From JANMEX01 sp031423755 (GTDB taxonomy: Bacteria > Pseudomonadota > Alphaproteobacteria > Rhizobiales > Rhizobiaceae): a DNA stretch of 16,428 nt. The stretch covers positions 1 to 16,428 of the forward strand of contig JANPGC010000324.1 in NCBI GenBank assembly GCA_031423755.1, written 5' to 3'. The notes under the pieces are model-generated. The model did no database searches and had not been told where the DNA came from. It saw only the letters and a list, made by a program, of their open reading frames with translations. A program made the translations under genes and the position numbers. Positions 1-7,006 of the stretch are shown here, piece by piece (positions within the stretch are counted from its first letter, which is position 1; every line of letters starts with the position of its first letter).

Positions 1-498
1 GCCGCGCGCGGGCTCAGCCTGAAGCCGCGCGCACAGCGTCCGGTTCCCGTCGGCCTTGCCAGTTTCGGCGAGGCCAGCGCGTCAAAAATCCCGTCGTTCT
101 GCCTGTTCGATCCGCTCAAGCATTTTGACCTCGACGACTACGACAACAACGCCTTGCCACGCTTCAGCTTCGACAGTTCCTACGATCCGGAATTCGAAGC
201 GCCGCACTTTTCGCAGCCCGATGTGCCCGTCAACGCAACCCTCCTTTTCGCCCGCCTGCGCGCGCTCAGGTCCGCGCTCAACGACCTCCCCAAACAAGCC
301 CGCCGCCTCGCCCGCTGGCAAGCCCGGCGCGATCTCTTGCTCAAGAGCAGGGCCCCGTTCAAACCGATGCGCATCTCAATCTTCCGCCCCGGCCTGCCGC
401 CGGGCTGGCGGCAACGGTCCATTCACGAGATCGATGATGTGCTGCGCGAGTGCCACGGTCTGGCGCGGGATTTGGTCAACGGGCCGGATACCGGGTGA
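1..498 (+). CDS. C-terminal part of a hypothetical protein (5' end outside window)
   Basis: The reading frame is open from the first base of the window and ends at TGA 496-498, so this is the last 165 residues of a longer or equal-length protein. I do not recognise a named domain. The visible part has an acidic/aromatic stretch (FDLDDYDNN, about residues 42-50), then a basic helical-looking segment rich in Arg/Ala/Leu (LPKQARRLARW region), then a C-terminal block with RPGLPPGWR and HEIDDVLRECHGLARDL. The last block reminds me of small conserved hypothetical proteins of Rhizobiales, but I cannot name a family. There is no signal peptide or membrane segment in the visible part. An internal ATG at 154 exists, but the upstream codons look equally protein-like, so I treat the frame as continuing from outside. 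No function is assigned. Confidence 0.6.
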   Translation, partial: AARGLSLKPRAQRPVPVGLASFGEASASKIPSFCLFDPLKHFDLDDYDNNALPRFSFDSSYDPEFEAPHFSQPDVPVNATLLFARLRALRSALNDLPKQARRLARWQARRDLLLKSRAPFKPMRISIFRPGLPPGWRQRSIHEIDDVLRECHGLARDLVNGPDTG

Positions 499-628
499 GC
501 GCTACCAAGTCTCACACACAGTCATTGAACCGGACAGCGCAACCTCACCGGGAACTTGGCTTGCCTAAAAGCTCGACATGCACAGGAATAATAAATAAAA
601 ACAAAGACTTAAAATCAATAAGGATGAG

Positions 629-661
629 GGCGGCAGTGTCGGAACAATCAGAACTGCCGCC
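629..661. terminator. Stem-loop downstream of the TRAP binding-protein gene
   Basis: A perfect 9-bp inverted repeat (GGCGGCAGT at 629-637, ACTGCCGCC at 653-661) encloses a 15-nt loop, starting 16 bases beyond the stop codon of the minus-strand gene. It lies in the 179-base gap 499-677, which is otherwise AT-rich and shows no gene. The only T-rich run next to the stem (TTCTTT, 662-667) follows it on the + strand. It therefore resembles a + strand terminator better than a minus-strand one, and could serve either flanking gene. Confidence 0.45.
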
Positions 662-677
662 TTCTTTAGATTTGGAG

Positions 678-1784
678 TTACAGCTTCCCGTTCCGCTGCT
701 GCGTCATCATGAAGGTATCGTACGTGTATTCAGAGAACTGCGCCCACAGATAGGCGTCCTTCTTGAACTCCAGCACGCTGTCGTAGATTTTCTTGAATGC
801 CGGGTTCACCGCGTTGATCTCGGCATACGTCGCCAAGGCCGCAGCATATGCGGCGTCCATGATTTCGGGGCTGAACGGCTTCAACTGTGCGCCCGAAGCC
901 GCAAGACGTTTGAGCGCCGCCGGGTTCTTGTAATCATAGCTTGCCATCATGTCGCAGTTCGCCGCTTGGCAGGCCGTCGTCAGGATCGCCTTGTAGTTTG
1001 CCGGCAGCTCGTCAAACTTGGCCTTCGACACCATCGCATGCAGGCACGAGCCGCCTTCCCAGAAGCCCGGATAGTAATAGTTCGGCGCGACCTTGTAGAA
1101 GCCCAGCTTTTCATCGTCATACGGCCCGATCCACTCGGTCGCGTCAATGGTGCCCTTTTCCAGCGCCGGATAAATGTCGCCGCCCGCAATGGTCTGCGGC
1201 ACAACGCCGAGCTTGGTCAAAATGCTGCCGGCAAAGCCGCCAATGCGCATCTTCAGGCCCTGCAAATCGGCGGGCGTGTTGATGTCCTTGCGGAACCAGC
1301 CGCCCATCTGCACGCCGGTGTTGCCGCAAGGAAATCCAACCAGGCCGTGGGAGCCATAAAACTCGTTCATCAAATCATTGCCGCCGCCATAATAGAACCA
1401 GGCATTGATCTGGCGCGCGTTCAGTCCGAATGGAATGCCGGTGCCCAGCGCAAACGTCGGGTCTTTGCCCCAGAAATAGTAGGAGGCCGTGTGGCACATT
1501 TCGACCGTGCCGTCGGTTACCGCGTCAACGGCCTTGAGAGGCGGCACAATTTCGCCGCCCGCAAAAACCTGAATTTCGAAATTGCCATCCGTGGCATCTT
1601 TCACCTGTTTGGCCATCAGTTGGGCGGTGCCAAAGATCGTGTCCAGCGACTTTGGGAAGGACGAAGTCAAACGCCACGAAATCTTGGGTGCGCTCTGCGC
1701 AATGGCCGGTGCAGCCAGCGTCACGGTGGCAGCAGCGCCAACACCCATCGTGCCGGCATTTTTGATAAAGGAACGACGATCCAT
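678..1784 (-). CDS. TakP-like TRAP transporter substrate-binding protein (DctP family), Tat-exported
   Basis: Periplasmic binding protein of a TRAP-type secondary transporter, 368 residues, the usual length. The start is ATG at 1784, chosen over upstream codons because GGGAGAGAG lies at 1796-1788 and the N-terminus becomes a textbook Tat signal: RRSFIK at residues 3-8, a hydrophobic stretch, and an AIA cleavage site near residue 29. The body matches what I know of the TakP (2-oxoacid/pyruvate-binding) branch: GGWFRKDI at 161-168, KMRIGGFAG at 178-186 with the conserved ligand-binding Arg180, then GGDIYPALEKGTIDATEWIG at 201-220 and GPYDDEKLGF. Likely ligands are small 2-oxo acids or hydroxy acids, but the ligand is inferred. 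No DctQ or DctM membrane subunits lie on either side, so the permease must be elsewhere. The gene diverges from the amidotransferase-like gene across 192 bases (1785-1976). Confidence 0.88.
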   Translation of the reverse strand: MDRRSFIKNAGTMGVGAAATVTLAAPAIAQSAPKISWRLTSSFPKSLDTIFGTAQLMAKQVKDATDGNFEIQVFAGGEIVPPLKAVDAVTDGTVEMCHTASYYFWGKDPTFALGTGIPFGLNARQINAWFYYGGGNDLMNEFYGSHGLVGFPCGNTGVQMGGWFRKDINTPADLQGLKMRIGGFAGSILTKLGVVPQTIAGGDIYPALEKGTIDATEWIGPYDDEKLGFYKVAPNYYYPGFWEGGSCLHAMVSKAKFDELPANYKAILTTACQAANCDMMASYDYKNPAALKRLAASGAQLKPFSPEIMDAAYAAALATYAEINAVNPAFKKIYDSVLEFKKDAYLWAQFSEYTYDTFMMTQQRNGKL

Positions 1785-1976
1785 AAACTCTCTCCCGGAT
1801 TGTTCTGGTCCCCGTGTCCGCACTCCACGTCGACCGGGCCATTGGCAAAGACTTGCATGGCACATGGAGGGTGTAAAGTGCTGCGAGAGGTTGAAAGTGC
1901 CAAAACCAACAAGCTTGCCGGTTCCGTTGCGCGCGGTTACAAACACAGCAGCAACAACCATGAGAAATGCCCAAAA

Positions 1977-2747
1977 ATGCGCCAGCCGCTGATCGCCGTT
2001 ACCGGAGATGTCCGCCAGTTCGATGGTTACACATGGCATTCAGCGCCGCAGACTTATCTGGAGGCGGCAGTCGGTGTTGCCCGTGTCACGCCCTTGATTG
2101 TTCCTGCATTCGGCAGCCGCATCGACATCGACTCGATTCTTGATCAGGTCGACGGCGTCATGGCCACGGGCTCCAAAACCAATGTCCACCCGCAGCTTTA
2201 CGAAGTCCAGCCGTCTGTCGCACACGAACCGTTCGACGAGGCGCGCGACGCGACCGCCATTCCGATGCTGCGCCGCGCGGTGGAACGAGGCATTCCGCTT
2301 CTCGCCATCTGCCGCGGTTTTCAGGAATTGAACGTGGCGCTTGGAGGCTCTATCGCCACGGAAATTCAGGAGCTCTCCGGCCGCCTCGACCATCGCGCCG
2401 CCTCAAGCGACGACCAAAAGGTTCGCTTCCGCATTCACCAGCCTGTGCATGTCAAACCCGACAGCTGCCTCGCGTCCATTATTGGTGCAGGAAAAGTGCA
2501 GGTGAATTCGCTGCATCGCCAGGCCATCGAGCGACTTGCAAAGGGATTGGATGTCGAAGCCGTCGCCGATGACGGCACGATTGAAGCCGTCTCTGTGCGC
2601 GGAGCGCTGGCCTTCGCAGTCGGTGTTCAATGGCATCCGGAATTCTGGGCCAAGGAAGACGAGGCCTCAAGCGCCATCTTCAGCGCATTCGGCGATGCTG
2701 CCAGGCATCACCTCTTCCACAACCGCCACAAGGCAGCGGCGGAATAG
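1977..2747 (+). CDS. Class I glutamine amidotransferase-like hydrolase (peptidase C26, gamma-glutamyl-GABA hydrolase family)
   Basis: A 256-residue cytosolic hydrolase of the PuuD-like peptidase C26 group, which cleaves gamma-glutamyl amides in polyamine-type pathways. The nucleophile elbow is AICRGFQELN with Cys112, and the HPE motif of GVQWHPE gives His220 and Glu222, so the catalytic triad is complete. The N-terminus (PLIAVTGD) is typical of the family's first beta strand. The start at ATG 1977 is chosen by this family-like beginning; the ribosome site is weak (only GAGAAA nearby). The same frame is open far upstream (to about 450), but that stretch is antisense to the TRAP gene and is not protein-like. 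The gene diverges from the TRAP gene and converges on the next gene with only 9 bases between stops. The exact substrate (gamma-glutamyl-GABA or another gamma-glutamyl compound) cannot be told. Confidence 0.85.
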   Translation: MRQPLIAVTGDVRQFDGYTWHSAPQTYLEAAVGVARVTPLIVPAFGSRIDIDSILDQVDGVMATGSKTNVHPQLYEVQPSVAHEPFDEARDATAIPMLRRAVERGIPLLAICRGFQELNVALGGSIATEIQELSGRLDHRAASSDDQKVRFRIHQPVHVKPDSCLASIIGAGKVQVNSLHRQAIERLAKGLDVEAVADDGTIEAVSVRGALAFAVGVQWHPEFWAKEDEASSAIFSAFGDAARHHLFHNRHKAAAE

Positions 2748-2756
2748 GTCGTGCCC

Positions 2757-3167
2757 CTAAATCTCTGAGAAGGTAATTTGCGTCGCAGCGGGCGAGACAG
2801 CCTCGTAGGCGAAACCGTCTGAAGGTCCAAGCACAAGCAGCGCAGCGCCGGTGTTTGTGATGAGATTGACGGTATTTTCACTGGATGATGACCATCTCGT
2901 CACCGTCTCCAGTCCCGGATAGACATTTGCACAGCTCGCGTCTGCACGTGCAGCCGCATCGCTGCTTCCGAGCATTGCGACAACAATCCTGCAGCTGCTG
3001 CCCGAAGCAGCAGACACCAAATACCCGGTGCGGCTTCCAGCTTTCATTGACGACGTTTGGATCGGGTCAACATCTGCATAGGGCAATGGTGACGGCGCAG
3101 AACCCTTTTCGGCAAACGGTGTCAACGCAATCCCGGCAAATGCCAGGCCGACTATGGTTTTGATCAT
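2757..3167 (-). CDS. Secreted AprI/Inh (Omp19-like) family protease inhibitor
   Basis: A small exported protein of 136 residues. The N-terminus (MIKTIVGLAFAGIALTPFA) is a signal peptide with likely cleavage between residues 19 and 24; there is no lipobox Cys, so it should be soluble in the periplasm rather than a lipoprotein. The rest fits the Inh beta-barrel fold: Cys59 (SSCRIVV) and Cys79 (DASCANVYPGL) at the spacing of the family's single disulfide, then VTRW, an Asn-Leu strand (TVNLITNTGAAL), and DGFAYEA near the end. Inh proteins bind serralysin-type metalloproteases, and Omp19 of Brucella inhibits several protease classes. I see no protease gene in the window. The start ATG 3167 is preceded by GGGAAG at suitable distance. 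The assignment rests on motif memory, not a profile search; an unrelated small beta protein is possible. Confidence 0.65.
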   Translation of the reverse strand: MIKTIVGLAFAGIALTPFAEKGSAPSPLPYADVDPIQTSSMKAGSRTGYLVSAASGSSCRIVVAMLGSSDAAARADASCANVYPGLETVTRWSSSSENTVNLITNTGAALLVLGPSDGFAYEAVSPAATQITFSEI

Positions 3168-3257
3168 GATGCGCTTCCCGATATTGATTTCGCCTTCACG
3201 AGACCGGAAGTTTGGAGCCTCAATGCTTACCCGAAAGTTAACGCCGGAGAATTATGG

Positions 3258-4235
3258 TTAAGAAATCGTATTTTTCTGCAATTGAAGCGTCTCTGGCACA
3301 GGCGTGACGGCCCCATTGCCTGAAAACCAGCTGACCAGATTGTCCACACAAAGGTCGCCCATCGCCTTGCGCGTATGAACCGAAGCAGATCCGACATGCG
3401 GCAAGAGCACCGTGTTCCGCAGCGAAAACAGCTCCGTGCGCACATGCGGCTCATCGTCGAACACATCAAGCCCGGCAGCGGCAATCACGCCGTTGGTCAT
3501 CGCCGCAATCAAGGCATCCTCATCCACAGTCGATCCGCGTCCGATGTTGATCAGGACGCCATTGGGACCAAGTGCCGACAGAACCTCGGCATTGACCGCA
3601 TTGCGCGTCGCCTCGCCGCCCGGCACGACCACAATCAGCGTATCCACGGCACGCGCCATATCCACCAGCGATGCATGATACGGATAGGCCAACTCTTGGG
3701 CCTTTCGCCGGTTGTGGTAATGCACGGCAATGCCGAATGCCTCGAGCCGTTTGGCAATCGCCTGCCCGATCCGGCCCATGCCGAAAATGCCAGCGGTCCG
3801 CCCGCGCAAAGTCAGAGGCGTCAGCCGGTAATTGCCCTTCGCCGACCAGTTGCCTGCTCGCATGTACGCCTCTGCCGCAGACAACTCACGCACGGTATTG
3901 AGCAACAATCCGATGGCCGTATCAGCCACTTCCTCAGTCAACACATCCGGCGTGTTGGTCACCATGATGCCATTCCCGCCCGCATGGCCACTGTCCACCG
4001 CATCATAACCGACACCGAAGTTGGCAACGATCTCCAGTCTCGGCAGCGCCTGCATCAAGTCCGCCGATATCGTCGTCATCGACGCAATCGCCCGCACATT
4101 TGCCGCCATGTCCGCGTCAATCAGCGCCGGATCGGCAGAGGCAATTTCAACTGCCGTGAACTCATTTCGAACGCGCTCCAGCGCATGCGGGTTTAAACGC
4201 CCCGGAACCAATACGCGGATCGCCTTCAATCTCAT
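3258..4235 (-). CDS. D-isomer-specific 2-hydroxyacid dehydrogenase (glyoxylate/hydroxypyruvate reductase-like)
   Basis: NAD(P)-dependent cytosolic enzyme interconverting a 2-keto acid and a D-2-hydroxy acid, 325 residues, normal length. The nucleotide-binding motif is GMGRIG at 152-157. The catalytic set is complete: Arg233 (INIGRGS), Glu262 (DVFDDEP) and His280 (LLPHVGS). The dinucleotide fold is followed by HNRRK near 174-178; a basic segment here often marks preference for NADPH, which is inference. The ATG at 4235 lies one base after the TGA of the LacI-type regulator gene, and AAGGAA inside the regulator's 3' end serves as ribosome site, so both are made from one message. The substrate is probably glyoxylate, hydroxypyruvate or a sugar-derived keto acid. 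The binding pocket cannot be read from sequence alone. Confidence 0.88.
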   Translation of the reverse strand: MRLKAIRVLVPGRLNPHALERVRNEFTAVEIASADPALIDADMAANVRAIASMTTISADLMQALPRLEIVANFGVGYDAVDSGHAGGNGIMVTNTPDVLTEEVADTAIGLLLNTVRELSAAEAYMRAGNWSAKGNYRLTPLTLRGRTAGIFGMGRIGQAIAKRLEAFGIAVHYHNRRKAQELAYPYHASLVDMARAVDTLIVVVPGGEATRNAVNAEVLSALGPNGVLINIGRGSTVDEDALIAAMTNGVIAAAGLDVFDDEPHVRTELFSLRNTVLLPHVGSASVHTRKAMGDLCVDNLVSWFSGNGAVTPVPETLQLQKNTIS

Positions 4236-4236
4236 G

Positions 4237-5259
4237 TCAGGACATTTCCTTGGGCGCAGAAGTTGAATGGCGCACAGAAAGGATCGGCGTGATCAACTCC
4301 TGCCGCGCAGAAGCCGGAACACCAGACAGCCGCTCGATCAAGGCTCGCGCTGCGCGCCGCCCGACCTCGCGCTGACCGTTCCATACAGTTGTCAAGTCGG
4401 GCGTCGCAATCGACGCCTCTTCAAGATCATCATAGCCGGTCACAGAATAATCTCGCCCCGGCAGATATCCCGCACGGGCAATGCCGCTCATCAGGCCGAT
4501 GGCCACAAGATCATTCCAGCAAACGGCAGCCGTTGGCTTCTCGCGCATCGCCAGAAACTGCTGTGCCGCCTCGAACCCTTCCTTTTTGGTGCGCGGCCCA
4601 GGAAGCCGAAGGTCCGCAAGCACGTCAATTCCTGCCTTCTGCATCGCTACGACATAGCCGTGATAACGGTCGCGCCCGGTCGATGTCTGGTCGGTACCAC
4701 CAACCATGGCGATCCTCCGGTGGCCAAGCTCAATCAAATGGTTGGTCGCCAGCCCGATGCCAAAACTGTCATCGCCGCGGAAAACAGGCACATTCGCCCC
4801 CTCCACCGAACGGGCAATCAACACGGCAGGCAATCCATTGTCTTCCGCCAGTTTTATGTCCGACGCAGGCGTCCCGATCGCAGGTGACATGATCACGCCA
4901 TCCGCGCCAAGTTGCATCAGCGTCTCGAGAAAGTTCCGCTGCTTTTCAACCGAGTCATAATGATTGGACAAAATGAACGTCTGCCGCTGCTTGTCGAGTT
5001 CGGTTTCAATCGACCGCAGGATTTCAGCATAGAACGGGTTCATGATGTCGTGCACCACCACGCCGACAATGCCCGAGCGTGAAGTGCGCAGGCTCGCCGC
5101 GCGGCGGTTGTAGATATAGCCGAGCTTGGCCGCCTCGTCCTTGATCTTGTCACGCGTCGCATCCGCCACCAGCGGGCTGTCGCGCAAAGCCAGCGAAACG
5201 GTTGCCGTCGACACTTTCAAAGCATCGGCGATGGTTGAAAGCTTGACCTTCTGTGCCAC
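4237..5259 (-). CDS. LacI-family transcriptional regulator
   Basis: A 340-residue repressor/activator with the standard order: N-terminal helix-turn-helix (LSTIADALKVSTATVSLAL, about residues 7-25), hinge helix around NRRAASLRTSRS (51-62), then a periplasmic-binding-protein-like sensor domain starting at GIVGVVVHDIMNPFY. DNA reading gives a GTG start at 5259-5257, supported by GGGGG at 5268-5264, four bases upstream. It is the first gene of an operon with the hydroxyacid dehydrogenase that starts one base downstream, which suggests it controls that enzyme and itself in response to a sugar acid or related metabolite. A promoter (TTGACT / CATAAC) and a 17-bp palindrome lie in the 80-base gap upstream. 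The effector is unknown. Confidence 0.92.
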   Translation of the reverse strand: MAQKVKLSTIADALKVSTATVSLALRDSPLVADATRDKIKDEAAKLGYIYNRRAASLRTSRSGIVGVVVHDIMNPFYAEILRSIETELDKQRQTFILSNHYDSVEKQRNFLETLMQLGADGVIMSPAIGTPASDIKLAEDNGLPAVLIARSVEGANVPVFRGDDSFGIGLATNHLIELGHRRIAMVGGTDQTSTGRDRYHGYVVAMQKAGIDVLADLRLPGPRTKKEGFEAAQQFLAMREKPTAAVCWNDLVAIGLMSGIARAGYLPGRDYSVTGYDDLEEASIATPDLTTVWNGQREVGRRAARALIERLSGVPASARQELITPILSVRHSTSAPKEMS

Positions 5260-5285
5260 GCAACCCCCTGAATGATCGCAGCAGA

Positions 5286-5302
5286 ATTTAAAATATTTAA
5301 AT
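5286..5302. promoter_or_regulatory. AT-only 17-bp palindrome, candidate operator upstream of the LacI-type gene
   Basis: ATTTAAA (5286-5292), spacer ATA, and TTTAAAT (5296-5302) form a perfect 7-bp inverted repeat. It sits just downstream of the predicted -10 box and upstream of the GTG start, that is at or just after the likely transcription start, where a repressor would block initiation. Typical LacI-family operators have a central CG, which this lacks, so it may belong to another protein or be a melting-prone AT tract. Confidence 0.35.
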
Positions 5303-5305
5303 CCC

Positions 5306-5333
5306 GTTATGCCAACTGTATTTCAGGAGTCAA
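5306..5333 (-). promoter_or_regulatory. Predicted sigma70-type promoter of the LacI-type/hydroxyacid dehydrogenase operon
   Basis: On the minus strand, TTGACT (5333-5328, five of six consensus bases) and CATAAC (5311-5306, four of six) are separated by 16 bases. The pair lies entirely in the 80-base gap between the transporter stop (5340) and the regulator start (5259) and points towards the regulator. No experimental support; a sequence match only. Confidence 0.45.
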
Positions 5334-5339
5334 AGAATT

Positions 5340-6248
5340 TTACACTGCGATTCGCCGGGCAAGGCGCAAGCGGTGTTCGCGCAAGACGATATACAGCCCG
5401 GACGCAATGATAATCGCCGCGCCGATAAGCGTCTGCAGATCGGGAAACTGGTCAAAAAACAGCCAGCCGAACAGCACCATCCAAAGCATCTGGCTATAGG
5501 GATAGGGCGCGAGCGCCGCCGTGCTCGCCTGCTGATAGGCCTTGATGACAAACCAGTGCCCGAGCCCTCCAAACACGCCAAGCATCAGCAGCAGCGCCAT
5601 TGCAATGTTCGAAGGCGGCATCGACGCCATCGGCAGCGCAACCGGCGTCATCAGCAGCGCGGGAGCCAACGCCGAATAGAAAATCAGGCTTTCCGCCGAT
5701 TCGCTCTGCCCCATCTTGCGCGTCAGCAGCGTGTAGAACGAGTATGAAAGCATCGCGCAGATCATCAAGAGCACTTCCGGCTGGAACGCCGCGCTGCCCG
5801 GCCGCGTCACCACAAGCACGCCGGCAAAACCGCCCAGGATCGCAAGCCAGCGCCGCCATCCGGCCCATTCGCCGAGCATTGGCCCTGCAAGCGCCGTGAT
5901 CACCATTGGACCTGCAAAAAAGATCGAGATCGTCTCCGCCAGTTGCATGTGTTTCAACGCCAGAAAGTTGAAAAACGTTGAACCGAACAGGCACGCCCCG
6001 CGCACAAAATGCATCGGAATGTTCTTCGCCTTGTAAATCGACGGATTGCGCCAGCCTTGCAAAATGACAAAGGCCAAAAGCGCATGCGTGACAAACCGCA
6101 CCCAAGCCACAAATGGTGCGGCCATCCCATGCGTCACCAGATATTTTGCGCTGGCATCAAGGCAGGTGAACAGAACCGCCGTGCCAAGCACCAGCATCAC
6201 CGCAGGCAGCGGCGTTGGAACGTCATCGTCGTTTATTGATACTACCAC
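5340..6248 (-). CDS. DMT-superfamily (EamA) transporter
   Basis: An inner-membrane protein of 302 residues with about ten hydrophobic segments in two EamA repeats, roughly residues 16-148 and 158-290. These carriers usually export metabolites or amino acids, sometimes import them. Marks of the family include the short basic loop after the first pair of helices, the GEWAGWRRWLAI segment linking the repeats, and the second-repeat LAPYPYSQMLW motif before the final helices. The frame begins with GTG at 6248; the ribosome site there is weak (AGGG about 11 bases upstream), so the start is less certain, but the next Met (residue 18) would cut into the first helix. The gene lies 108 bases downstream of the MarR-type gene on the same strand and may share its message. 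The substrate is unknown. The neighbouring deaminase makes a purine or related base conceivable (inference). Confidence 0.85.
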   Translation of the reverse strand: MVVSINDDDVPTPLPAVMLVLGTAVLFTCLDASAKYLVTHGMAAPFVAWVRFVTHALLAFVILQGWRNPSIYKAKNIPMHFVRGACLFGSTFFNFLALKHMQLAETISIFFAGPMVITALAGPMLGEWAGWRRWLAILGGFAGVLVVTRPGSAAFQPEVLLMICAMLSYSFYTLLTRKMGQSESAESLIFYSALAPALLMTPVALPMASMPPSNIAMALLLMLGVFGGLGHWFVIKAYQQASTAALAPYPYSQMLWMVLFGWLFFDQFPDLQTLIGAAIIIASGLYIVLREHRLRLARRIAV

Positions 6249-6292
6249 GGCTCGGAGCCCTGCGGGATTACTTGCAGCGCGGTGTGTCTGTT

Positions 6293-6308
6293 AACGCGCA
6301 AACGCGCA
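6293..6308. repeat. Tandem 8-bp direct repeat between the MarR-type and transporter genes
   Basis: AACGCGCA occurs twice head to tail (6293-6300 and 6301-6308). It lies 45 bases upstream of the transporter start, in a 108-base gap that shows no gene. It could be a pair of protein half-sites on one face of the helix or a simple duplication; nothing in the sequence decides. Confidence 0.5.
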
Positions 6309-6356
6309 AGGGGCCGATCGCATCAAATATCCATCATCGGGAACATTACCGCATGG

Positions 6357-6869
6357 TCAGTCGCTCAGTTGATCCGGCTCTTCGCCCATCGCCCTGCTTT
6401 TGATGTCCTCCGGCTCATCGTCCTTGTCGGCGTCCGACAAGTCCAGCCCGGTCAGATTGCCTTCAACCTTGCGCAACAGCTTGGACAGCGTCTTGCGGTC
6501 CTTCTTGTCAAGCCCGTCAAGCGCCCGCTTTTCGGTCTTCTTGATCGACTTCTCGATGGAGACAATCGCTTCCCGCCCGGCTTCAGTCAGAAAAATATGC
6601 GCCTGTCGTGCGTCGCTCTCCGAACCGCGCTTGTCGACAAAGCCTTGAGCCTGCAGCCGCGATATTGTTTTGGTTATGGTTGGCGGGCGCACGCCAATCT
6701 CCAGCGCCAGAGCGCCCGGCGTCTGCCCGTCCTGCAGCGCCAGCGCCAGCATCAGCTGGTCCTGCCCCGCATAAAGCTTCTTGTCGAGCAGCCGTATCGC
6801 CAAGGCTGTGCGCCCAAGCCGCGCCACCACTTGAACCTGCTGCAATATCTTGCGGTCTTTCTTGGCCAT
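6357..6869 (-). CDS. MarR-family transcriptional regulator
   Basis: A 170-residue winged-helix regulator. The HTH lies at about residues 50-77 (TPGALALEIGVRPPTITKTISRL read in two parts), followed by a wing with the family's D-R/A pattern (KRGSESDARQAHIFLTEAG) and a long helix for dimerisation. The last 30 residues form an acidic tail (DLSDADKDDEPED) longer than in many members. The start is set at ATG 6869 because GAGGGGA lies six bases upstream; a TTG seven codons earlier also keeps the frame open but has no ribosome site. It diverges from the deaminase gene over 137 bases containing a paired 9-bp inverted repeat near each start. MarR proteins usually repress themselves and a neighbouring gene until a small ligand binds; control of the deaminase pair and the transporter is inferred. 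Confidence 0.9.
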   Translation of the reverse strand: MAKKDRKILQQVQVVARLGRTALAIRLLDKKLYAGQDQLMLALALQDGQTPGALALEIGVRPPTITKTISRLQAQGFVDKRGSESDARQAHIFLTEAGREAIVSIEKSIKKTEKRALDGLDKKDRKTLSKLLRKVEGNLTGLDLSDADKDDEPEDIKSRAMGEEPDQLSD

Positions 6870-6882
6870 GATCCGTCCCCTC

Positions 6883-6986
6883 GTCGGCAAACCCTGCGCA
6901 GCACTAACGATACGATGCGCGTCAAGCCCTTGCCTTGCAATAAGTCAAACGGCAAAGCACCATACAGACGAACTTCCTTTGCCGAC
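6883..6986. promoter_or_regulatory. Pair of inverted 9-bp sites in the divergent MarR-type/deaminase control region
   Basis: GTCGGCAAA (6883-6891) and its exact reverse complement TTTGCCGAC (6978-6986) flank the intergenic region. One lies 13 bases before the MarR-type ATG, directly abutting its ribosome site; the other lies 20 bases before the deaminase ATG. Such symmetrical placement suits binding sites of the divergently encoded regulator. The arms are 86 bases apart, too far for one dimer, so they would be two separate half or full sites. Confidence 0.35.
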
Positions 6987-7006
6987 AACGCTCTTAGCCG
7001 GGATAT

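Noticed and set aside
1850..1905. TTGGCAC on the minus strand upstream of the TRAP gene, considered as a sigma54 (-24/-12) promoter
   Set aside because: No GC dinucleotide at the required ten-base spacing after GG, and no sigma54 activator gene nearby.
450..1976. Long + strand open frame running into the amidotransferase-like gene, which would make a 765-residue protein
   Set aside because: This stretch is antisense to the TRAP binding-protein gene, is Arg/Ala/His-rich without domain character, and the family N-terminus begins cleanly at 1977.
3375..4196. 273-residue + strand frame opposite the hydroxyacid dehydrogenase
   Set aside because: His/Arg-rich shadow of a gene with all catalytic motifs on the other strand; no domain or ribosome site.
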